From Serinus canaria (lineage: Eukaryota; Chordata; Aves; Passeriformes; Fringillidae): DNA of 64,000 bases. Positions 21,744 through 34,099 of this stretch are shown in pieces. The notes under the pieces are model-generated. The model was not told the origin of the DNA. It saw only the letters and a program-made list of their open reading frames with translations, and did not search any database. The stretch lies in the NCBI RefSeq assembly GCF_022539315.1, contig NC_066316.1, positions 29,203,245 to 29,267,244 on the forward strand, given 5' to 3'. Position 1 is the first letter of the stretch. Every line of letters starts with the position of its first letter. The position numbers and the translations under genes were made by a program.

Positions 21744-24700
21744 ATCACTCCCAAACAGTTCCAGGAAGCTGTTCATCTTTCTGACAGAGTGCTGTCCCAT
21801 TTCCTCCTGTGTCTGAGCTCTCTCATCTGTGGCCACTGAATGGTCTGACACCTCTTCCTCTGAGTTAGTGTTAGTTAGCCTAAAGGTTTCCAGAGAGATT
21901 ATTTTCTGATCACAGACACTAGTAATTTCATATATATATTTGATTTGCTTTTACTTTATAAGACAGAACTGCTGGCAGGTCAAAGACACAGCTCAAAGAA
22001 TGTCATACTACAAAAATGAAAAAAAAACAAACAAAGGTATTTTCACAGGACACAATTATTAATTTTAGAGTAGGTCATAAAAACCAGACAATAAGATAAT
22101 TAATTCTTCTAATGAAGAATACGGAAACAAGAAAATAAAGAGAAAACAGTCAAAATTGCTGATTTAGCACCTTTAATTTTCAAAAGAAAATTTTGCCATG
22201 CAGAAAAAAACATTTAATAAAAGCCACTCATCTCTCTCTCTTGCCCCTTAAAAAAAAACATGTCTGGAAGCTTAATACCAGCTGTAACTGAATGTGACTA
22301 ATTTAATCTTTTTATGTTAGCAAGAAAAGGGAAGGGATAATTAGTTTACTATCCTCAGATACTCTGAATTACTCTAGTTTATGATAAAATGTCAGAATAT
22401 ATCAGAAATATAATTTTTAAAGCAGTATATTTCAAAACTTTCAGACCCACTAGAGGTTACTAGAATGGCCATTTTCTGAGGAAAAACAGTGCAAGAATAA
22501 ATTTCAGCATAAAACAGGATTTTGGTAACACAGAAATGAGTTTAAGAGTGAGGTAAAAATAAACATATGTGTAACATGGTGAGTGGGACACAGACATGCA
22601 ATCTGCATCCACTCCATTAGAAGTGTACTGTAGGTATGTTATGAACATGAAGACAGACAAACAACTAGCACAAGACAGACTATCCTGGGCCTACCCTGTC
22701 TCCTCTGAGAAGACCTGGAATTAAGAATATCTTAATTTAGTGCTATCATGCTCTCATTCAGGGAAAGAAATTGGAATATTTCAAGGAAAAGCAAAAAGAT
22801 CACAGGTGGCTTAGAAATAAAAAGTATGCTATGTAAAAATTGACAAAATACTTGGCCTTTTTATTACTCTTAGTTTAAGTACACTAATACATATATCCAA
22901 AAATATTATTTGTGTCCATTATATAAGCATATAGGGAAGGAATTAACAAATTACATCATTTAAAGTAGATGATGTGTAAAATTGGCCCATGAAGATTCCC
23001 TGTGCTAGCCATTTATCTTAAACTAATGGCAAAGAAGATAGAAAACTGACAGACTCTGAAAATATTGGAGCTTCCTCTATCATTGTGATACTTCTAAGCT
23101 TAGAAAAGCCCAGGATCACATCAATGAGCCTATTTCCCAAGCCAGTTCTGAAATAAAGAATGAGATTTCTGAAAGGGACTAATTTTTATCTTCTAATTCT
23201 CTCTCAATTACATAAATCAACACTGCATGCATGGGGGCTGTCAGGGAGTACCAGGAAAGGCACCAAATGCACAAGTCAAGGCATCTGTTCTCTGCTGAGC
23301 CTGGGCACCCCAACAAAACACATCATTCCTGGTGCTCCATTCTGGCAATCAGGTGCAGAGTGCTCGTAGGTTTTCCTTACTTGGCCACCAGAAACAGAGG
23401 CCAGAGATCAAGAGCTTCTGCAGTCTAAGTAGAAATGCCACAAAATGTGTAGGAAAAAAGCAAATATTTTCAGCCATTGCTGGGTAATGGTAAATGTTGA
23501 AAGCAATATTTTCAAAGGATGGGAAAATTAGAGCTGAAATGGAAAAAAAGTCTTGCTTTTTCTTTTCAGGCTCAATACTCTTTTATATGTCAGACTCCCC
23601 ACCTGTGCAATACATCTAGTGAGTTCTGCATCCAAAGATCTCTGTCTTGTTAAGACAGAAAATTGCAGCACCGTGACATCTGCATTTCAAACACTGGATT
23701 ACTTCAAAAATAATGGAAAATGTACAGTGTTTGATAAATATTGTGGATATAAACAGTCTTTCAATTTTAATCCCAATGTCTATAATTAAAAATTGCAGGG
23801 TTTAGTCAAATGCCTCTGGGTTTTTTCCCTGAAATTGATATTTCTGACTGTATACCAAAGGGTCAAGATTTTCAACAGAAAAAAATTTGATTAAACTTTC
23901 TTCCTTCTGCTCTTATTGGTTTTTCCCCTGAGGAAAAAGTGGAAAAGCAGGCACACATGAAAATGTTTGCTCAGCTTCACTCTCCGCAAAGAAATTAAAG
24001 CCAAGAGATTTTACAAAATTGCCTAAGATATCACTAGACATTTAGATTAAACCACAAGCCTAAATTCAAAGGGTGAAACACAGAATAAAAGACATAATTT
24101 TAACCAACAGCTGTCAATCCAAGGAAAGGCACAACAAGCAGAGCAGAGAATGCATTGTCTGTTTAAGCTTTAAAGACACTTGGGATTGTAGACAGACAAA
24201 CCTTAGTTGCACAATATGCTTGAAATATACAACTTCTGGATTTCAGCAGTAGTACCTACAAGATTAATTGCCCTTCTCAATTACCAGAAAGAGCAAAGGC
24301 CCAGGGAGGAAATGTTTTTTTAGATTGGATCATCTATCTGCAAAGAAATCTGCATGATTGTTTTGACTTCTGCATTGGAAACAGGGGCACTGCTGACTTA
24401 CTCATCACTTCATTGACACAATTTCACTGCACTGATGGGTATTTAAGAGATCTCTTGGGTCAGCAGGAACCCCCAGGTACTTTATAAGGAAGAGGGATCA
24501 TGAAAACCTTGGACTAGTTGACCTGTTACCAATAAACTAGTAAATAAATATATTCTAAAATGAGCTTTCCATTCCCTCTCAGCAATTGTTAATCTTAATA
24601 GTGGAATCTTGGGAGAATTCATGAGAATTTACTGTGACTAATACTCAGCACTTTTTCTTAATGCTTCATATTCCTTCTATCTGTTTCTTGGCTAAATCTG

Positions 24701-25356
24701 ATTATCAGTGCAAAAAAAAATTCCCAGTTCCAACTCTCTGCCTTAATTCCAATTATCATATCTTTATATCATAAAGTGAGACTCCCATTTGTGGCATTGA
24801 TATTCTTTATAAAAAGCAATTTCCTAAGACTCCCAGCACCTCTCTAAAGTCTTATTCTGACATTAGTACCAGGGGAAATTATTTGCCTGTACTTAAATTG
24901 CATATTTTTTACTAGCAAATCCCCTGAATACTAATTGTGTGATACAATCACAGGTTATTCCTTTTACTTTATTTTATTCCTCACCACCAATGCAAAATTT
25001 GAACTTGCTTTGAAGAACTTACAGAGACCCAAGGCTTCAAGTCTGGACTCAAAAGTTCCTCTTACCCACTTAGCTTCACAACAATTTCTCTTTTCTCCTG
25101 GCCACGAATGTTTTGCATCTGTATGATTTGCCTTCATAATTACTTGACAGAAAGTCAGTGGAACAATTTTAAAAGCATTTTTCCTATGGGGAAAACTCAC
25201 CATTCAGAAAGAATTACAATTTAATACAGAACTTTTATCAATCCCAAACTGAATATGCAACCTCTGACTTTGCTGGTTTTCCAGTATCAGGTTTGAGGAC
25301 TACTAGGTATGGGAATCACAATTACTGTCATAGCCATAAAAGCCATCTATACATCA
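21744..25356. other. Long intergenic stretch with one exon-like segment
   Basis: No gene recognised. Includes the splice-site-framed segment at 23570-23618 described separately. No confident transposon. Confidence 0.5.
23570..23618 (+). other. Exon-like segment between good splice motifs
   Basis: A pyrimidine tract CTTGCTTTTTCTTTTCAG ends at 23569 and a donor GTGAGT starts at 23619, giving a 49-base candidate exon with an open frame through it (part of 23553-23789). T-rich vertebrate DNA yields such pairs by chance, so this is only a lead. Confidence 0.15.
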
Positions 25357-25486
25357 AAGGAAGTGTTCAGGATCAGGTTGAATGAGTCCTTGAGCAACAT
25401 GATCCAGAAAAATGTACCTGCACATGACAAAGAGGGTTGGACTAGATTTGTAAAGGTCCCTTCCAACACAAACACTATGATGGTCA
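25357..25486 (+). mobile_element. CR1 LINE 3'-end fragment
   Basis: Degraded CR1 3' end: GGAAGTGTTCAGGATCAGGT (25359-25378), TGAATGAGTCCTTGAGCAAC, a GGGTTGGACTAGATTTGTAA block and AGGTCCCTTCCAACACAAAC followed by ACTATGATGG at the 3' side. Order and spacing match avian CR1, with more substitutions than the copies at 18.3 and 55.9 kb, so it is likely older. A plus-strand frame over it (25309-25602) is not a gene. Confidence 0.88.
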
Positions 25487-26040
25487 CAGCATTTCAAAGC
25501 CTATTCCCCTTGGATCCTCAAAACCCCAGCTCTCTTAAACATAAGAACTATTTATGCTCAGAAGAATTCACAAGGGAAAACTCCCCTTTCTATTCAGCTT
25601 AGCCTGTAGTATGCTGGCACATGACAAACTCTCATCTGAATTAACCCTGGGGATGAGAAGGATCCACATCCACAGGTATCTTAATATTTCCTGCTATGAG
25701 CAAGTTTTGCAGATTGTCTTAGAGCTCCCAGATTCCACTCTCATCTCTCCTCTGGTGGCATTGTGGAATAGCATGGAAAGTTGGTCTTTATTTTCCCCAG
25801 GTTTTAATTTAAAAAAAAAAAAAAAACCCAAATTTAATAGCTCGTTTTTTAGGCTTTCCTATCAATTATAATTTCTAGTGTTCTTATTTATGCTTTCTCA
25901 GACCTCAGCCTAATACAAAGAGCACCTACAGAAAGCAATGAACACTGCTGCCACATTATTTAGACATTTAATGGTTTCAGACTTCTTAAACAGAAACCAG
26001 CCAAAGCTACAGCATTCACCTCCCTCACATCCCAACAAAA
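25487..26040. other. Intergenic DNA with a 16-A run
   Basis: A run of 16 A lies at 25811-25826. No gene or retroposed source recognised upstream of it. Confidence 0.55.
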
Positions 26041-26093
26041 TCAATCATTAGACCAAGGTAATCTCATTATCAATCATTAGACCTAGGTAATCT
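26041..26093. repeat. Short tandem duplication, period 29
   Basis: A 24-base block starting TCAATCATTAGACC at 26041 recurs at 26070 with one difference (CAAGG against CTAGG). It is a recent-looking local duplication. Confidence 0.85.
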
Positions 26094-26129
26094 ATAATTC
26101 AAGGTGAAGCCTCAGGAATTGGAATGGAA

Positions 26130-26225
26130 AGCAAAGAAAAACAAAACAAAATAAACCCCAAAAAAACCCCACCAAACAAAAACAAACAAAAAAGCCAACC
26201 AACCAGAAAAACACCAAAAAACAAA
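26130..26225. repeat. A-rich / AAAC-rich low-complexity tract
   Basis: Runs of A broken by single C or short CCCC blocks (AAACAAAACAAAATAAACCC and similar). The lysine- and proline-rich frame read from it (26124-26330) is an artefact of composition. Confidence 0.8.
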
Positions 26226-27833
26226 GCAGAATATCTTTTTAGTCTTCCCTTCCAGTGCCTTAATTCCCTCTTTCTTTCACTCTCTAGTTCTTTTTCTGTC
26301 TCTGTCTCTTCCCTCACAGCCCACTTGTAGGAAAGGGAGATTTACCTAATCCTAAAGAGTTAAGGAAAACCAAGAAACTTCACACCTGCAGACAAGCAGG
26401 CAGGGAGCTGTTTCACTGCTTTCCCTATCAAAAAAGAAGTCTTGTGAACAAACTGAAGCTCTCCTGTGGAATTTTTAGCAACATTGTGAACAATTCTCAT
26501 CCAACATTTACGTCAGCAAACTGGAAGTTTCACAAGTAAAACTCTTGCATTACTGCCCTATGTGGAATTGTTCTTACCTCCATAACAAAATTAGCACCAC
26601 AGACTACTTGAAAACTAGTTAATTTTTACTTTTAATTAAAAAAAAAAGGACCCCCAGAACACTTATAAGAAATAGTAAGAATTCAGTTTGCAATGCTCTG
26701 CTAATATCAGTTGTTGCTAATTTTGATCAATTTCATTTCAGTTTTTTCTTTAAAAAAAAAAATAGAAAACCACTGGTGATACTTACATAGCACATGATCA
26801 TAGTTGGTAAATGCAGCAGAGAGTTCAAAAGTGAAGAAGAATGGACTTCTATGTGGATAATATGTAGTTTGCTAAAAAAAGATGCCTCAATAATTTTATC
26901 TAAATCCCACACAGAACTTTATGCAAATTTCAAGTAAAAAGGCAAGGAAGAATAAAACTGCTATATATGCAGACATGCAGAAAACAGTCTGTCAGTCTTC
27001 CTTTCAGTAAAACTTGTGCATTATTAAATTCCTTAAAAAATCTGTCACATTTTTTCAAAAATCAGTAATTTAAAATTTTCACCCAATCTCTTAGCATTTT
27101 ATCTTCTTCCAATCCCTTTATTAGTAGTTGAAGGGAGAAAACAGACCTAGACTTTTCACAGCTACTGATTTGCAGTAAAATTTGCAGCAAAAATTTGCAG
27201 TTCTTTGTAACACAAATCAGGTATTTACTTGTTACAATTATGCCTCTACTCTTTGTGTATCTGGAATCAGTGCAGGTGAATGATCTCTGTGATCTGCTAC
27301 CCAAGGGAAAAAAGCAAGAGTAGAACAACCTTACCTCCTGTCTTTCAAACTCCTGTGAACCCTGGGCCAAAATCCACCAGGGGAAAGCTCTTGCTTAGAT
27401 CAGCCAACATGGAATCCCAATAATATTCTAATAAAAAGGGCCAGGTAGTGAGGTGTAACTCCCCAGTGCCTAAAGCTCTGCACCATATGTCTTTCTAGCA
27501 TCCTTTGGGGGTTTTGGATGGAGACACATAAGTGCAGTGTTGGCAGGATCAGTCAACACAGGTAATTACTTGGGAAAAAAATGTGTACAGTAATGCAATA
27601 GTCCTTTTGCCCATTTTAGTGACAAAACAAGCTCCAGGATCTCTCCATATTCTAGCAGGCTCTTCCTATACTCATCAAAAAAGCTTTGGAAGCCTGGCTC
27701 TCCAGGACAGAAATTCTTCATTATTTTTCCATCACAATAATTTTTCTTCTGTGTTTTAAATGTTTCTCAGCCTAACCATTTCTCCCTTACATTCTGATAG
27801 CTGTAGAACTACATCTCTTTTTTTTCTCCACAG
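26226..27833. other. Intergenic DNA, no gene recognised
   Basis: AT-rich with short A runs (26638-26647 and about 26751-26762). No known repeats. Confidence 0.5.
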
Positions 27834-27929
27834 TGTTTTTCTTCAGCTGTTCAAAGACCATCCTCCTGTCCTTTAGCTCTTATCAGCTCTGGATATCTAG
27901 TCAATATCCAAACCTTGTCTTCTTCCCCA
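27834..27929 (+). other. Exon-like segment, 96 bases, strong splice motifs
   Basis: A strong acceptor (CTCTTTTTTTTCTCCACAG ending at 27833) and a full-consensus donor GTAAGT starting at 27930 frame 96 bases, a multiple of three. Two of the three forward frames are open across it, one of them in phase with the exon ends. No protein family is recognised. It could be an exon of an unknown transcript or a chance pair; I lean to chance. Confidence 0.2.
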
Positions 27930-28067
27930 GTAAGTTTCTCCAGATGAAAAAATTTCACTCCAATTTCTTTATCAGCCTTTTCCTTAACACGCTAAAAATT
28001 CACACTTTTCCACACAGACCAGAATCACAAATTTTGTGATAATCACAACATTTAAGCCTGTGGGAAC

Positions 28068-28085
28068 AAAAAAAAAAAAAAAAAA
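28068..28085. repeat. 18-A run
   Basis: Uninterrupted A run, possibly a microsatellite or an old retroposition tail. Confidence 0.9.
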
Positions 28086-28171
28086 TCTGGTCATCACTGT
28101 TGACTAGCACTGTTGTGTACACCCTTCCCCAAACCATGAGAACATGAAGTGTAAGATTAAAAATATAGACA

Positions 28172-28229
28172 AAATAAATAAAACTAACTAAATAACTCAA
28201 AAATAAATAAAACTAACTAAATAACTCAA
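28172..28229. repeat. Perfect 29-bp tandem duplication
   Basis: A 29-base unit beginning AAATAAATAAAACTAACT occupies 28172-28200 and is repeated without any change at 28201-28229. A third, partial AAACTAA-type unit follows. Perfect identity suggests a recent duplication, likely variable in length among individuals. Confidence 0.95.
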
Positions 28230-28305
28230 AAAAACTAAAACTAACCACATTGCTCTACTATAACAAAAAAATGCTATTGCTTTGATACAAACCCCAAATT
28301 TAATG

Positions 28306-28328
28306 TTTTTTTTTTTTTTTTTTTTTTT
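28306..28328. repeat. 23-T run
   Basis: Longest homopolymer in the window. It could be the polyA tail of a sequence retroposed on the minus strand, whose body would lie just above 28329, but no AATAAA signal sits near it on that strand and no source gene is recognised. Confidence 0.9.
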
Positions 28329-28494
28329 CCTGGTGTCAACTTTTAAAAACACTCAGGGCAGCAACCACATTTTCCATTCCCTGAAGACATCTTGTCAATC
28401 ACACTTCTCTTCCATCTTAGAGGGCCCCCTGTTCAGTGCCCCAGCTGCTTCTGGTAGCAGCACTGGAACAGTCTCACTTGTGGCACCTTTCGTT

Positions 28495-28512
28495 TATTGT
28501 TTATAAACAATA
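28495..28512. promoter_or_regulatory. 18-bp palindrome with paired forkhead-like cores
   Basis: TATTGTTTATAAACAATA is its own reverse complement and places TGTTTA and TAAACA cores back to back, the core type bound by forkhead (FOX) factors. The palindrome is directly visible; binding is inference. Confidence 0.5.
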
Positions 28513-30337
28513 TCCCATGGCAGCTGGAACCCAGCTGAACATCTGCAAGTGGGTTCTTTGCCACTGAGGGAGGCTAAACCTTTTTGCAGCCCCTAGGTCC
28601 AGCCCAGACTGGGAGAGAGACAGACTGGCTTACAGCTCTTCTGGCTGCAGCTGCTGGCTGTGCCTGCCTCAACAAATCCCAGTGCTGGAGGAGACACTGT
28701 CAGGATGTGCTTTGGTGTCAGTAGTGGTGCTATTGTGACTCCTCTCAAGAGCAAACCATTGCCTAAGCACTTGCAATACTTCTAACTTTTCTCTGATTTT
28801 TCATGCCTCAAGTGCTTGTCTTGTACAAGAATCACATGGCAAATTTCATTAGCAGCTCTAGGTTTCTAAGGGAGGTTTCTGCTCCTTCAATCTCCAACCC
28901 CAGGCTCACTTGGTGACAAGAAGTAATGAGGTGGCATGAAAGTTTTTGTCCCTTTCAGCTACAATAAATCCTCAGTAATTCTGATTTCTAGGCACTGCAT
29001 ACAGTGGCATGACAAGTTCCCTTCACAAAGGCATGTCGTCTCAGGCTGGAAACTGTGTCCTTAATAAGACACACTGAGTTGGATGTCATTTCTTTCATAA
29101 GGTGAAAAGATTCTTTGTCCAGATAAAGACAACTGCATCATCTTTGAGGAAGGCTGTGCCTGGGAATCAGAGTCAAACTGAAATCTAGTGCTCTTAAAGA
29201 CATCTGGGAGTTCCTGGTTTCTGCACCAGCAGGGCTGTCATCATTATTTTCAGCTTTTTAAGCCCTTGGGTCCTTGTGCTAAGCCCCTTTCTCTGTGTCC
29301 AGGGCTGGAAGACAATTAGACCAGTAGTCAGTGGTAAATGAAGCCCAAAGCTCTCTGCTGAAAGATTCAGTCCCTGGAGATCCTTGACACAAGCTGACAG
29401 GGGAGAAATTAACAAGCAGAAAAGCAGAGCTCACTGATGCTGTTTCCCAATAGTACAAACATGTAGTAAATAGCATGTACAGATACCAGGCTGGGTGTTT
29501 TTAAAGCTTCCCAAATTTTTGCAGGCTAGAGCAGATTTACAAAGCAAGGGTTAGATCCTAAGCCAGCAGAGACAAGAAGGCTCCAGGTGCAGTGTGAGAA
29601 GGTCAGCAAGGTGCTTCTCCCACGTGTTTGTAGAGACTGACCAGAATCCCAAACTCGTGTCTCTGCTCAGCCATGCAAACTGCTGCACAAGAGACAGAGG
29701 GTGAGAGGGGGCAGTTGATATTGCTCACAGAGATCCCTTGCTTTCTCACACTTACATGCTCCTTTTACTCAGCCCTGAAAGTGCTTAATTGCAGAATCTA
29801 GTTATGTGTGAAACGACATTGATTTTACCTCAAAAATGCAGTCAGTTTTGGAACATTACATGACCATTTAAGGTAAATACAAACATGGACTTCAAACTGA
29901 AATGGCTGGTCAAAATTAGGTGGGTATGGATATGCTGTGCCAAATCAGTGATTTTGCCAGGATACCAGAATTTAGTCCTCAGCCATGTGTCTTTTTAGAC
30001 ACATAATGGTAAGGAATGCATCTTTTCTGAAAGAAAATCCTAAAATCCAGGGTGAAAAAAACCTTTTTTTAGCTTGAATTATTTGATGGTTGGTTTATAC
30101 TGTCAAGATTCCTGCAAAGGTGTCATTCCTCTTTCCCAATCTCCTTGCTGATTCCAGAGATTATTAGGTTATGTTTAGGTAGAGCAGTTTTACTTCAAGG
30201 CACTTTCCAACTTCATCATTGAGGTAAGTCTTGCCCACCGCAAAGAAAAATCTCTGCATGCATTTCAATGCACCACATAGGCACTTGGGGATAGGAAGGA
30301 GTAGGGAGGATTAGGGATGTTAATATTCAGCATGATA
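28513..30337. other. Intergenic DNA, no gene recognised
   Basis: Slightly less AT-rich than its surroundings. Overlapping short frames near 29194-29476 show no domain. Confidence 0.5.
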
Positions 30338-31195
30338 CCATAAAATCACAGAATTAGGGATGGAAGGGATTGGGCTGGAAGAGACTTGAGATATCATCTA
30401 GTTCCAAGCATTATGCCATGGGCTCAGATGCCACCCACGAGATCAGATTGCTCAGGGACCCATCCAACCTGGCCTTGAACACTTCCAGAGATGGGGCATC
30501 CACAATTTCTCTGGCCAATCTGTTCCAGTGTCTTACCACACTCACAGAAAAGAATTTCTTCCTAATATGTAATCTAAATCTCTCCTTTTTTGGTTTAAAG
30601 CAGTTCCTTCTTGTCCTATTGCCCTTGTAAAAACAGTTCCTTCTTGCCTATCTGCCCTTGTGAAAACTCCCTGCCTCTCTTCTTTGTAAGTTCCCTTTAG
30701 GGCCTGGAAGGCCTCAATGGGATGCCCCTGAAGCCCTCTCTTCTCCAGGCTGAACAACAACCATTCAGTTTGTCCTCCTAGGAGAGGTGCTCCAGTCCTC
30801 TTATCTTCACAGCATTCCTCTGGATCCACTCCAACAGGCTCAGTCTTTCTTGCTGAGGACCCCAGACTGAGGATCCCAGACCTGGAGGCAACGCTCCAGC
30901 TGGGGTCTCACATGAGGACAGAGCAGAGGAGGCAAATCACCTCTTTCCACTTGCTGCCTACTCCTCTTTGAATGTAGTCCAGGATCAAGTTGGCCTTTTG
31001 GGCTCCTACTGCTGGCCCAGTTCCAGCTTTTTGTCCACCAGACCGCCCAAACCTTCTCCACAGAACTGCTCCCAATGAGTTCTACTCCCAGCCTGAACTC
31101 ACATCTGGGATTTCCCCAATCAATCAGGTGCAGCATCTTGCACCTGGACTTGAAGCTCATGAGGTTCTCATGGGCTCATGTCTCAAGTTTGTAAA
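30338..31195 (-). mobile_element. CR1 LINE, largest copy in the window (about 0.86 kb)
   Basis: Reverse complement of a CR1 3' portion. On the plus strand: CCATAAAATCACAGAATTAG (3' end of the element), CAACCTGGCCTTGAACACTT (30467-30486), GGGGCATCCACAATTTCTCT, CCAATCTGTTCCAGTGTCTT, AAAAGAATTTCTTCCTAATA, a CTTCTCCAGGCTGAACAACA block, CAGACCTGGAGGCAACGCTC, ATCAAGTTGGCCTTTTGGGC, and a far end around GCATCTTGCACCTGGACTTG. This is the canonical order of an avian CR1 3' region, truncated at its 5' end near 31195 (edge uncertain). Minus-strand frames of 95 and 106 codons and a 124-codon plus-strand frame within it are by-products. A 33-base internal duplication at 30601-30666 is listed separately. 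Confidence 0.95.
30601..30666. repeat. 33-bp tandem duplication inside the CR1 copy
   Basis: CAGTTCCTTCTTGTCC at 30601 and CAGTTCCTTCTTGCCT at 30634 begin two adjacent copies of a 33-base unit with a few differences. CR1 copies I remember have only one, so the duplication arose in this copy or its source. Confidence 0.8.
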
Positions 31196-34099
31196 TGGTA
31201 CCATGTGCGGTCCCATCCCAAACCAAATTCCCAAACCCAGACCCTGCTTTACACAGAGAGGAAGAGCTGTGTGGAAGAATCAAGTTTCAGGATACACCCC
31301 ACACAACACAAGGCATCTGCAACACCTCTGGAGGCTGTGCATTAAAATCCTTATCATAAAATAGACTGAAGGGCTTTATGAATCCATGTCTCACAAATTG
31401 CAAGTGCTACAACACCTGGACTCCCAGGTAAGAGACAGGAAGACATTTCTTCCTGCTGACAGTTCCTTAGCATGCTGAAAGAACGTCCACAAAGTCATTC
31501 CCAGAAGACAAGGTAGTCAAGTGAATATGCAAGTACTTATTGAAATGACAGATGTTAAGAGTTAGGGTATGAATAGCTGCATGCATGGAGGAAATAACAG
31601 AAATGTGGGGATCTGGAGACCATAGGGTCACAGCTATCTGCCAGAAGTGGTTAGATTTTAGGATGTGGTTCAATTAGGAACTTTCCTCATCCTCTTTCTT
31701 CTTCTCAGGTGAGGAAAGGGTTTTAATACTTTGCTAGTTGCAGAGAATTTAGGATAATATTATAACTAGAATGTCTGCTGCTGTGAGATCATTACAAAAT
31801 CATGATACATAGCCAGTAAAGCTACTAGCTGTGAGATATGCATATGTGATCTATTGCTGTTTTATTTCTTGGTTTTGCATAACACAGGGATTTTTTTTTT
31901 GTTTTTGCACTCAAAAGGCAATATAATAATAATGTAGAATCAGAGATCCATCATATGAATTTACCTGCGGGCTTATGAGATGGCTACAGCAGGAGGAAAA
32001 ATAAACTGCAGCTAATAATAAGATAAGTTTATATGCCAACAAAACCATTGTCTACAACAATGGATATTGTTCTGCTTTGTTAAAAATTCCCTCATTTCAG
32101 TTTCTTTGCTTTTTATTTTCTTTTTCACAGCAGAAACATAAAAACATTTCAGAACATGAAATACAGAGAGTTGGTGTTTTGGTATTTTTTTTCATCCTCA
32201 CTTTCAAAAAGCATGGCAGTTGATCTTCCACTTACATAAGTCAGAACTGGATGATCTTGTTTGATCTCCTTCAAAGATCAATGGTCTCTCAACAGATGGC
32301 CAGATGAGAAGAGTAAATGTGCCTGAAAACATCAATATAAGCCCTGATTCTAAGTAACCACAATTCACCTGAATGTTGTTTGACTGCCAGTTCCTGGGTT
32401 ATTTTAACCTTGTATGCTTTTAAAGTACTTTTTTTAAAGAGCTGCCCAGCTCAGCTTGTTCCATTCTACTTCCATTTCAGATTCTATTCCAAATAAGCCA
32501 TAAGACTTTCACAGAAGCTCAATAGCTGAAGTCCAAAATTCACTCCAACCTGTTGTTTGTGTGTCAGTACAGTTCTCAGGTCGTTCTTTAATTTGCTTGT
32601 AATCTCAGAGTTGACAGTTTCCCATTTCTTAACAAGCACAGCTTCTATCTTACATTTGTGAGGTTTTTACTAAGATATCATCCAAGAGAAAATTTTCACT
32701 TTCATGGAACAAGTTAAAGCCAATCCTAGTACAGTTCTCAGCAAGTTTGGAAATGTAGAACACGTTTTCTAAGCACACAGGCTCCAAGGTCCCCACCGGG
32801 GCTAGTTCCACATTACTTGCTTGGTACTTGGTCATTCTGAGCAGAGATGGTGTCCATGAGGAAAAAAAAGGAAGGTTTATCTGTACAATGTTTTTTTCAA
32901 TAGTAACCTTTATTCCTCATGATTTTCTTAAGGAAAATTAATAGTGATTAGATGCAACATGGATGGAATGCAAAATAATGAAATTCAGAAAAGTGTCCCA
33001 TGATTTTCCTGATTGGAATGCATGACATTCACCCATACTGTGCAAACTGACAAGAAAGTCCATTAGCACTACTATATGATCCCTTCAAGGAACCTGTGTG
33101 TAAACCATATGGCAAAGAACACACATTACTATTCTGCTTTGGATCCCTCTTGCTCCCAAAAGATGTTTGAGGGAATGACATTCATAGCATCATTTCATTA
33201 TACGTGGTAATAATAAGCACATATTGTCTTTATCATTCAAACCCAAAGAAAACAAAACAAACAAAAGACATACAGGAAAAACCTGATTCTTATTTCTCAT
33301 AGCAGAGATAATCAGGATTTGCTCTTCTGAGGATAGGAAGGTTGAAACAGTATAAATCAATGAAATAAGTACCGACATCCTTCAGCATATCTGAGAAGAA
33401 ATAACTTTAAAGCTATGCATATATTTTGAGAAGAGAATTTGCTGAAAGTACTTTCACCTTGTCATGACTTTCCTCCACTGCATCCTCTGTATTTCCCTTT
33501 ATACAAAGATTGATATTGGATCAGTGGATTCAGAGGATGAGCATGAGAAACCCAAGAACTCAGTAGGTGTTTTCCCCTGGAGCTGCTCTGCTATGTACAA
33601 GAGTTCAGCAATGCTGTTTACAGAATGTCTGTACACAGCCAGTAGCAGATACAATCTAGCTCTGTAACTAAGTATTCAGGAGCGTATTTAAGGCTTTTGC
33701 ATTTAGATAGACCTTGCTCATATGGGTGCTGTTCCATAACACTCAGAATTATGCAGAGATATATCTTCACATGGTAAAAATAAGATCAGCTTTGACAGGT
33801 TTTGCCAGACTATAACCCAGGTCAAAGTGTATTATATAATCTATGCAGTGAACATCCAAAGCTCTGCAGATTTTGCTTTTTACAGGAACTCAGCATGAGC
33901 CAGTGGAAGGCACCCAGCCCAGTAGAAAATATGCTAGTTGCAACATTTTTTTTGACCTTGGTAAAGCAGACATGGTTCATGCCACACTTGCCTGGTAATT
34001 AATCCACATAGTATGTGTGTTCTCCCACAGAGACTGCCTGGATCCATCCATTCTGCAGCTGTATTCTGTCTGATTGGAATTGCTTCACATCCCAGTAAA
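31196..34099. other. Long intergenic stretch
   Basis: No gene recognised. A strong acceptor-like pyrimidine tract ends in CACAG at 32130, but no donor follows at a reasonable distance. A T9 run lies near 31891-31900. Confidence 0.5.

Noticed and set aside
30542..31364. Frames of 95, 106 and 124 codons
   Set aside because: They fall within or run out of the CR1 copy and are by-products of it.
32101..32130. Strong splice acceptor motif
   Set aside because: No donor or useful open frame follows at a plausible distance.
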